Shown here piece by piece: positions 57,767-64,000 of a stretch of 64,000 nt of DNA; the stretch's first letter is position 1; every line of letters starts with the position of its first letter. The notes under the pieces are model-generated. The model searched no databases. It worked only from the letters and a program-made list of their open reading frames with translations, and was not told where the DNA came from. Made by a program: the position numbers and the translations under genes. The stretch spans positions 186,001 to 250,000 of the forward strand of contig NZ_VITH01000004.1 of NCBI RefSeq assembly GCF_007827815.1. Reading direction: 5' to 3'. The DNA comes from Azospirillum brasilense (GTDB lineage: Bacteria; Pseudomonadota; Alphaproteobacteria; Azospirillales; Azospirillaceae).

Positions 57767-58086
57767 CGGCGGCCTCCGTCGCCGTAGGGCGGGGCGAACG
57801 GCGCGCAGCCGTTCTCCAGCTTGGTCTCGATGCGCAGCAGATGGTCGGTCAGCCGCCGCTCCACATCCTTCAGCGTCGCCACCGAGACGTAGGTCTTGGC
57901 GACCTCCAGCTTGTAGGCGGCCAGGCTCTCGCGCACCTGCGCCTGGGCGGTCTCGGCGCGGGCCCGCACCGTTTCCAGCGCGGACTCGGCGTCCCGGCGC
58001 AGCCGGGCGATCAGCCAGAACAGCCCGCCCATCACCGGCAGTTCGACCGCCGTGATCCACCAGGACAGGTCGATGGACTCCTGCAT
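57763..58086 (-). CDS. Small membrane-anchored coiled-coil protein (holin/spanin-like position)
   Basis: 107 aa: one N-terminal membrane helix (LSWWITAVELPVMGGLFWLIA), then a long charged coiled coil (ESALETVRARAETAQAQVRES and ERRLTDHLLRIETKLENG). Proteins of this form sit next to lysin genes in phages and gene-transfer agents and are thought to help lysis or the membrane step. Start has GGAG upstream. It lies after the terminase terminator and is coupled to the SleB gene. Confidence 0.7.
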   Translation of the reverse strand: MQESIDLSWWITAVELPVMGGLFWLIARLRRDAESALETVRARAETAQAQVRESLAAYKLEVAKTYVSVATLKDVERRLTDHLLRIETKLENGCAPFAPPYGDGGRR

Positions 58087-58118
58087 CTCCGTTCTCCAAG
58101 GAAAAAGGCAAAAGAAAA

Positions 58119-58146
58119 GGCCGCCATCCGGTCAGGGATGGCGGCC
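58119..58146 (-). terminator. Terminator after the terminase gene
   Basis: A perfect 11-base inverted repeat (58119-58129, 58136-58146) with a 6-base loop and TTTTCTTTT on the minus strand. Confidence 0.88.
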
Positions 58147-58175
58147 CGAGGGACCAAGAGGCTTTGCGGACCGGA

Positions 58176-59735
58176 TCACACGCCCCAATCCTCCACCGGG
58201 GTCGGCGCCGTCGCGGCGCGCCAGTCCGGCTTCCGCCCCGGCGCCGGCTGGCGGTCGAAGCGGAACGGCTCGCAGGACAGCGCGCCGGCCACCGCGTCCA
58301 GCCCGTCGTCGCGGCCCGTGTAGCGCCCGTCCGGCGACCACTCGCGCATTTCGCGGATGAAGGGCGTCTCCCACACCGTGGCGTGGGCCAGCAGACGGCG
58401 GTCGGCCAGCAGGGCGTCGAACGCCTCGCGGATGCGCAGCGCCTTGGCGCGGCGGCTCGCCTCCTCGACCACGGCGGCGCCGACCTTCTCCGTGCGCAGC
58501 GCCTTGCGCAGCAGGCCGGGCAGGAAGCGCCCGATGCCGTTGATCTCCACATGGACCGCCGGCAGATGGTGCCGGTCCAGGAAGCGGGCGACCTGGAGGC
58601 ACTGCTGCTCCGCCTCGGTGTCCGGATCGCCGGGGTCCACCGACAGGTAGAGCACGCGGTGCAGGTAGAAACGCCCATCCGCCCCGCCGAACAGGGCGGC
58701 GACGACGCTAGAATCGCCGGGCTTGCCGCCCTCCGCCGCCGGCCGCGCGAAGGCCGGGTCCCACCAGCAGGAGGCCGAGGCCATGCGCAGGCCGTTCAGC
58801 GTCAGCACCGCCCGCCCCGCCGACTCCCGATAGTCCAGTTCGCCGTCGTAGCGGCCCAGCCGGTCGGGGTCGAGGAAGCCCTCCGCCTCGTTGACTGGCT
58901 GCAGCAGCATCTGGCTGGTGAATTTGTTGGGGCCGGTCGCCTTGCGGATGCGGTTGACGTGGGCCTCGCCGAAGCGCTGCGGCCAGGCGTAGCGGCGCCG
59001 GCCGTCCGGGCCGTCGGTGTAGACGGGCAAAACCAGCCGCGCGAAACCGTCCAGAAAGGGCCGCGTTTCCCCCGCCTCCGTCCGCGGCTCCTCCGCGTAG
59101 ATGGAGTAGTAGCTGTGCGGCGTCCCGACATAGAGCTGCACCCCGCCCGGCACCAGCAGATAGTCGATCTCCGCCAGCCTCTCGCGCAGGTCGGCGCGCT
59201 TGCCCGGACTGCCGGAGGTGCGCGGCACCTCGACGTCGTCGCAGATCACCACGTCGGCGCGGCTACCCGTGATGTTGCCGCCCACGCCCGCCGCCACCAT
59301 GGAGGGGTCGCGCAACTCCTGCGCGCGGACCACGGTGAACTGGTCGGCGGCCCACTGGTCGCGCTCCTTCGCCGGGGGCTTCAGGCCGCGGGTGTCGGGG
59401 TGGCGCTCGATGATGCGCTTGACGTTGCGCACCATCTTCTTGGCCAGCTTCAGGTCCGCCGCCAGGACGAGCAGCCGCCGGTTGGGGTCCTGGTAGAGCA
59501 TCCAGGCTGCGAACAGCCCGACGATGGACGACTTGCCCGCCCCGCGGAAGGCCATCAGCAGCAGGCGCGGCCCCATTCCAAAGGACCCGATGCCGAAGGG
59601 CCCGACGCCGGCCGCCTGCCGCTCCAGCCACGCGGCGATCTGGAGATGGTGGCGCGGGGTGGTCAGATCCGATTGCCGGTTCCAGTCCTGGACGAAGGCG
59701 AAGAAGCCCTTCTTGCGCGTGTCCGCCGCCTCCAT
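58176..59735 (-). CDS. Phage terminase, large subunit
   Basis: 519 aa. The ATPase part has Walker A MAFRGAGKSS at about 61-70 and Walker B DVVICDDVE; the nuclease part has the acidic residues in WWDPAFARP and the closing GRDDGLDAVAGAL. It packages DNA into procapsids. Before Walker A is an imperfectly repeated GPFGIGSFGMGP insertion. All motifs are intact. The start overlaps the stop of the tailspike gene (TGATG). Placement after tail genes is opposite to most phages, where terminase comes first. Confidence 0.92.
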   Translation of the reverse strand: MEAADTRKKGFFAFVQDWNRQSDLTTPRHHLQIAAWLERQAAGVGPFGIGSFGMGPRLLLMAFRGAGKSSIVGLFAAWMLYQDPNRRLLVLAADLKLAKKMVRNVKRIIERHPDTRGLKPPAKERDQWAADQFTVVRAQELRDPSMVAAGVGGNITGSRADVVICDDVEVPRTSGSPGKRADLRERLAEIDYLLVPGGVQLYVGTPHSYYSIYAEEPRTEAGETRPFLDGFARLVLPVYTDGPDGRRRYAWPQRFGEAHVNRIRKATGPNKFTSQMLLQPVNEAEGFLDPDRLGRYDGELDYRESAGRAVLTLNGLRMASASCWWDPAFARPAAEGGKPGDSSVVAALFGGADGRFYLHRVLYLSVDPGDPDTEAEQQCLQVARFLDRHHLPAVHVEINGIGRFLPGLLRKALRTEKVGAAVVEEASRRAKALRIREAFDALLADRRLLAHATVWETPFIREMREWSPDGRYTGRDDGLDAVAGALSCEPFRFDRQPAPGRKPDWRAATAPTPVEDWGV

Positions 59736-61765
59736 CACGCCACCCGCCCCAGGATGTGCCAGCCGGCGCCGTTGGACATCGCCGTGACCGCGCTGCCGGT
59801 GGCGGCCAGGGTCACCGGGGCGTTGTCCGGCCCGCCGCCGCCCTGCACGGTGACGGTGATCGGGTTGCCCGAGACATCGGCCTTCTTGACCGTCACCGTG
59901 CGCCCGACCGCGTGCAGCGCCCCCGGCGGTGGCAGCCGCACCGTGACGGCACCACTGAAGGCGCTCACCAGATACAGCGCCTGGTTCAGGTCCGGCTCGA
60001 ACAGGCCCGGCTGGTCGTGGAAATGGGCGTTGTCCGGCCGGTTGTTGCCGGCCACCACCCACCAGCCGGCCCCGTTCGACACGACGGTCACGAAGTCGTA
60101 GCGGTTGCCCAGCGCCGCCGTCCGGCCGTCCGGCCCCGGCCCGCCCTCCTCGGTAATGGTCAGGCGGTGGAGGGAGGCGTCGGTCCGCTTCACCGTCACC
60201 GCGTGGCCGTTGGCCGCCTCCGCCGCCGGCAGCCGAAGCTCCACGTCGCCGCTGTAGGCACTCGCCAGATAGACGGAGCTGGTCAGGTCCAGCGCGACCA
60301 CCCCACCGGCCTGCGGCTCCACATATTCGGTGTCGTAGCGCAGGGCCTCGACGACCAGCTCGGAGACACGGCTGCGCGCCAGCCGGTTCTTTTCCGGATA
60401 GCCGGCGTTCACCGCCGTGTAGCGGCCCCCGGACTGGTCGTAGATGGCCGGCCCGGCGGACATCGACAGCAGATTGACGATGGCCGTCTCGACCGACCCG
60501 GCGTCGAGCTGCACGTTGGGCACGCCGCCCAAGGATTCCGCGTAGAAGTTCAGGATCAGCGTCTTGTCGGTGTTGGCGCCGACGCGGAAGCAGGCCAGAG
60601 CCATCGTCGACAGGTTGGCCTCGCAGTCCTGGAAACTGTTGTTGTACTTGCCCTGCTCCACGAAGAAGCCGCAGCCGGCGATCGGCGCCGACAGGGAATA
60701 GACGCGCACCATGGAGAAGCGGTTGGCGTTGGGCGTGTCGCCCTCCCCCGTCCGGGTCAGCCACACCCCGTGCAGCGACGGGCGGGCCACCAGCACGCGC
60801 GACACCATGTTCCAGTAGCAGGGCCAATTGGGGTCGGCGTAGCCGTCGAACAGCAGCCCGACCCGCGGGTCCCAGATGGTCAGGTCGCTCAGCGTGTTGT
60901 GCACGCAGGGTCCGTCCCGCCCGAACAGCCTCACCGCGGCGTCGCCCCGCTCCAGCCGCAGGCCGCTCACCGTGGCGTAGCCGTCCGGCAGATGGATCAG
61001 GTCGAACGCGGCCGAGGCGCCGGCGATGACCGACCTCTGCCCGGCGCCATACAGAGTCTGGCCGTAGCCGACGGTCAGCGTGTTGGTGATCCGGTAGGTG
61101 CCCGGCGGCACATGGACGGCGTCCGCGCTGGTCAGCGCGGCCTGGATCGCCCGCGTGTCGTCGACGACGCCGTCGCCGACCGCACCGAAATCCCTCACCG
61201 ACAGGGCGTCGGCCAGCTTCTCGCGCACCGGGCGGCGCACCGCGCCGGCGCCGGGGGCGACGAAGGTGGACAGCGCCTCCTCGTCCACCGGCTTGCGGGC
61301 GATCGGGTTTCCCACCGTATCGAAGGCGAGGAGCTGGCCGGCCCGCACCGTCCGTTCCGGCAAGCGGTTGGAGGCCGGCAGGTCGGTGTCGGTGTAGCGC
61401 AGCATCAGTTCCTGATCCCCGGCCACCTGCTGGAGCGCGGCGGTGAGCTGGTCGAATTCGCGGTTCAGGCTGGCGGCCGGGAGCGGCCCGCTTTCCAGGA
61501 AGTCGCTCATCCGCTCGATGGGCAGGCGGCGGCGCAGCAGGACGGGCGTCCCGGCCTCCGGCGGTGTTGCGAAGCCCACCGTGCCGCCCGCCGTCTCCCC
61601 GGCTCCGGTCACCGCGTAACCGGTGGTCTGCCGCGCCGCGCCCAGGAAGATCTGAAGGTCGCCGTCCTCGAAGATCGGAAACGGAAAGACGAAGTCGGTC
61701 TGCACGCCGTCGGCAAGATACTGGACGCGCGGGTTGCCGCGCGGAACGTCGAATGCGCTGGGCAT
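59735..61765 (-). CDS. Phage tailspike / tail fibre with beta-helix domain
   Basis: 676 aa. Residues 1-150 match the T7-type tail-fibre attachment domain (VQYLADGVQTDFVFPFPIFEDG, LPAASLNREFDQLTAALQ). From about 190 a pectate-lyase-like right-handed beta helix begins (SVRDFGAVGDGVVDDTRAIQ, VHVPPGTYRI) as in polysaccharide-binding spikes. The C-terminus is a tandem duplication of an ~83-residue module (about 494-575 and 593-676) with matching VYLASAYSG / LYLVSAFSG and SNGAGWW / SNGAGWH. It should recognise a surface polysaccharide of the host species. Confidence 0.88.
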   Translation of the reverse strand: MPSAFDVPRGNPRVQYLADGVQTDFVFPFPIFEDGDLQIFLGAARQTTGYAVTGAGETAGGTVGFATPPEAGTPVLLRRRLPIERMSDFLESGPLPAASLNREFDQLTAALQQVAGDQELMLRYTDTDLPASNRLPERTVRAGQLLAFDTVGNPIARKPVDEEALSTFVAPGAGAVRRPVREKLADALSVRDFGAVGDGVVDDTRAIQAALTSADAVHVPPGTYRITNTLTVGYGQTLYGAGQRSVIAGASAAFDLIHLPDGYATVSGLRLERGDAAVRLFGRDGPCVHNTLSDLTIWDPRVGLLFDGYADPNWPCYWNMVSRVLVARPSLHGVWLTRTGEGDTPNANRFSMVRVYSLSAPIAGCGFFVEQGKYNNSFQDCEANLSTMALACFRVGANTDKTLILNFYAESLGGVPNVQLDAGSVETAIVNLLSMSAGPAIYDQSGGRYTAVNAGYPEKNRLARSRVSELVVEALRYDTEYVEPQAGGVVALDLTSSVYLASAYSGDVELRLPAAEAANGHAVTVKRTDASLHRLTITEEGGPGPDGRTAALGNRYDFVTVVSNGAGWWVVAGNNRPDNAHFHDQPGLFEPDLNQALYLVSAFSGAVTVRLPPPGALHAVGRTVTVKKADVSGNPITVTVQGGGGPDNAPVTLAATGSAVTAMSNGAGWHILGRVA

Positions 61766-61805
61766 TGGGGGGCGCCCCTTCTCCTGCGTGGGTTGACCGG
61801 GGGTG

Positions 61806-62471
61806 TCAGTAAAAGCGGCTCATGAACTCCAGCCGTTGCCGCTCGGCGAGCTGCGCCTGCTCCAGCAGGTTGCGGCGGCGCACGCTGTCGACCTCCTGCT
61901 GGATGGCCTCGCGCTTCAGCCGGTCGGTGCCTTCGGCCTCCCCGCGCTCCGCGGCGCTGTCCTTGACGACGCCGAGCAGGATCGCTTCGCCGGACCCATC
62001 CGCCGCGCTGACCCCGTTGGAGCCGAGCGTCGCGCGGGTGCGCGCCACGGTGCGGCGCAGGGCGTCCACCCGCCGCCGCTCGTCGGACTGCGCGGCGGCC
62101 GAGATCTGGGCCAGCCGTGTGCGGGCGTCCCCCTCCTTGTCCGCCAGCGTGGCGGCCTGCCCGGCGCGGAGCTGCCCGGCGGCCAGATTCTGGCTCTGCG
62201 CCAGCCAGTCCATCTCGCGGGCGCGCTGCCGCTCCGCCTCGATGCGGGCCTGCTCGTCCTTCTGGCGCTGAAGCTCCTGGTCCTGGCGGCGCAACTCGTC
62301 CTCGCGCTGCCATTGCAGCCGCTGCTGCTCCGCCTGCTGGGCGTAGCGGCGCTCGTCGGCGGCCTGCTGCCGGCGCGCGCTGTCCGAGGTGCCGGAGACG
62401 CGGTCCACCGTGTCGGCAACGGAGTTGACCAGCGGCAGCGCCGCGGTGGCCAGGGTCGTGATTCCGCCCAT
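61806..62471 (-). CDS. Coiled-coil virion-like protein
   Basis: 221 aa. A hydrophobic N-terminus (GGITTLATAALPLVNSVADTV) is followed by a long Gln/Arg/Glu coiled coil (about 30-90 and 165-215) around a small central part. Proteins of this type in podophages are internal virion or ejection proteins, but the sequence alone does not prove it. Its start overlaps the stop of the upstream nozzle gene, showing coupling. Confidence 0.65.
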   Translation of the reverse strand: MGGITTLATAALPLVNSVADTVDRVSGTSDSARRQQAADERRYAQQAEQQRLQWQREDELRRQDQELQRQKDEQARIEAERQRAREMDWLAQSQNLAAGQLRAGQAATLADKEGDARTRLAQISAAAQSDERRRVDALRRTVARTRATLGSNGVSAADGSGEAILLGVVKDSAAERGEAEGTDRLKREAIQQEVDSVRRRNLLEQAQLAERQRLEFMSRFY

Positions 62472-64000
62472 CAGTCGTTCACCCTCAATTCCATGGTTAC
62501 GGACAAAAGCGTGAAGGGCAGCGGTGCGTCCTGCCGGATGCTCCACAGCGGCCGGTCGCTGTCGCGCCGCCAGCCCAGTGCCCGCAGCCTGCGGTCGCCG
62601 GAGACCAGCGCCGGGACGCCGCCCACGGGCTGCGGCCCCGTCCGGTGCAGCGGCAGTTCCTGAAGGCCGCGCCCCAGGTCGGCGTGGAGCGCTGCCGTCT
62701 CCTCCAGCCGGAAGCCGACGGACACCAGCCGCACCGCGTCGGTTCCGCCCGCCTGGCCGAGCAGGCTGACCGGCAGCGGGTCGATGCGGTGGCTGTAGGG
62801 CAGCCCGGCCTCGACATGGCGGGCCGGCGGGTCGAGCACGATCTTGCCGGCGGCGACGGTGGCGTCGGCGCGGACCGTGCCGTCGGCGACCACCGCGAGG
62901 GTCCGCCCCTCCAGATGATCCAGCCCGCTCCACACCGCGGTCGGGGAGTCGTGGTCGCCGACCAGGGCGGCGTCGAGGTTCAGGGCGTCGTCGAAGCGCT
63001 CCACGCTCCACCGCCCGGCGCGGTCGACCAGCGCGTAGACCTCGTCCCCGACCACCGCGACGGAGCGCACCGCCCCGTCGGTCTCCAGCCGGGTCCAGGC
63101 GGTCACCTGCTCCAGCCGGTAGACGGTCAGGGCGCACAGCGCGCCGTCCTCCATAACCACGAACATCAGCCGGCGGCCCTGGTCGTAATCCTGGTCGCGC
63201 GGCTTCACCACCAGATGGCGGGCGAGCAGCGCCAGATCGTTGGCCTGATAGGCGGCCTCGGTGTCGGTGTAGAGGAATTCGCGGATTTCCCGCCCGTTGC
63301 GCGACACGAACAGGGTGGCCCCGTCCACGTCGCGCGGCGGGACGGAGCGGTCGACGGGAGAGCCGATGCGGGTCTGCCGGTGGACCTGGATGTTCTGCGG
63401 GGTCAGCGGGTCGCCCGACACCATGTACTCCGCGCCAGAGGTGAAGACCTGGAGATGCCGCCCGGAGAAGACGGCGCGCACCGCGTTCACCTGATCGGAC
63501 AGGATGCCGAACTCGATGGCCTCGTCGTCCTGCCCGGTGCCGAGGTCGAAGTTCCACAGGTCGGCGGAGCGCGACAGCCACAGCCGGTTGGGCAGATCGC
63601 GCGAGCCGCCGATGACCAGCCGGTCCTGGTGGAAGGCCGCCGACACCGGCCAGCCGCGCAGCGGCGAGAAGGACTGCTCGTCCCAGGCCGTCGTGGCGGC
63701 GGTGCCGGCCAGCGTCTCCAGCACCGTCGCGGTGACCTGCGTCCCCGACACCACCCCCTCGACGCGGAGCTGCTTGCCCTGGATGCGCAGACGCGTGCCC
63801 TCCTGCTTCGGGTCGAAGACCGCGGCGGAGGCCGTCACTGTCACCAGCCCGTCCGTGCCCGACGGGGTCAGCGTCACAGCGGGATCGGCGAAGCGGTAGA
63901 AGGGCATCGCCACCCGCTCCCCCTCCGCAACGTAGCTCCAGCCGCTCAGCGCCCAGGCGTCGGCGCCGCTGCGGGTCAGCTTGCGCGGCGGCACGTCGGG
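62471..64000 (-). CDS. T7-like tail nozzle / tail tubular protein B-like protein (partial, runs off the right edge)
   Basis: At least 509 residues, N-terminus outside the window. The stretch RLVIGGSRDLPNRLWLSRSADLWNFDLG followed by DQVNAVRAVFSGRHLQVFTSGAEYMVSG is typical of the nozzle (Gp12-like) proteins of T7-type podovirus tails and related prophages; a beta-propeller-like body follows. A GTG at 63994 would be an internal start only, since the frame is open through base 64000. The protein would form the distal tail tube holding the tailspike. Confidence 0.75.
   Translation of the reverse strand, partial: PDVPPRKLTRSGADAWALSGWSYVAEGERVAMPFYRFADPAVTLTPSGTDGLVTVTASAAVFDPKQEGTRLRIQGKQLRVEGVVSGTQVTATVLETLAGTAATTAWDEQSFSPLRGWPVSAAFHQDRLVIGGSRDLPNRLWLSRSADLWNFDLGTGQDDEAIEFGILSDQVNAVRAVFSGRHLQVFTSGAEYMVSGDPLTPQNIQVHRQTRIGSPVDRSVPPRDVDGATLFVSRNGREIREFLYTDTEAAYQANDLALLARHLVVKPRDQDYDQGRRLMFVVMEDGALCALTVYRLEQVTAWTRLETDGAVRSVAVVGDEVYALVDRAGRWSVERFDDALNLDAALVGDHDSPTAVWSGLDHLEGRTLAVVADGTVRADATVAAGKIVLDPPARHVEAGLPYSHRIDPLPVSLLGQAGGTDAVRLVSVGFRLEETAALHADLGRGLQELPLHRTGPQPVGGVPALVSGDRRLRALGWRRDSDRPLWSIRQDAPLPFTLLSVTMELRVND

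Overview
The window looks like an alphaproteobacterial chromosome of the Azospirillum type (Rhodospirillales). This rests on the very high GC content, the gene families (ELM1-like protein, DUF4170, the Lrp and RHH families, a degenerate EAL protein beside pyrD, a FecI/FecR siderophore system) and a perfect Irr-type iron box. The genus is an inference and no species call is made.

Layout. 1-13.5 kb is mostly housekeeping: a PAS protein cut by the left edge, carB, greA, an exported dienelactone hydrolase, an Lrp regulator divergent from an ELM1-like gene, two tandem 2OG-Fe(II) oxygenases, trxB, DoxX, dps under an Irr-type box, a Cache protein and a ketopantoate-reductase homologue. 13.7-22.7 kb carries an EF-G paralogue, two very small genes, an AT-rich islet, an Nramp-like transporter that has lost the metal-site motifs, nhaA, an aspartate aminotransferase, cytochrome c' and a b561-type cytochrome. 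23-29.7 kb is an iron-uptake block: two candidate Fur boxes, fecI, fecR, a TonB-dependent receptor with an N-terminal signalling domain, a PepSY membrane protein and a coupled 61-aa protein.

29.7-33.4 kb is a rearranged zone. It has a truncated TSUP permease gene, an old yellow enzyme, a DUF4344 metallopeptidase, an AT-rich 51-aa membrane protein and an adhP gene cut after about 26 codons. 33.4-41.1 kb is one co-directional set on the minus strand, arcD-arcA-arcB-arcC-nhaC-porin: a full arginine deiminase pathway joined to an Na+/H+ antiporter and an outer-membrane porin. 41.1-43.4 kb is a decayed mobile island (IS5-type transposase fragment, serine-recombinase tail) ending at the 3' side of a tRNA-Ser(GGA) gene.

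43.6-57.2 kb returns to chromosomal genes: alpha/beta hydrolase, GT4 glycosyltransferase, HAD phosphatase, an RHH regulator, two exported proteins, a class A penicillin-binding protein, infC (which appears to start at AUA), thrS, a TipF-like degenerate EAL protein, pyrD and DUF952. 57.2-64 kb is a phage-derived minus-strand cluster that continues past the right edge: nozzle or tail tubular protein, coiled-coil virion-like protein, tailspike, large terminase, small membrane protein and SleB-type cell-wall hydrolase. Every frame in it is intact. The T7-like tail genes precede the terminase and lysis genes, which makes it the best candidate here for an uncharacterised particle or gene-transfer-like system.
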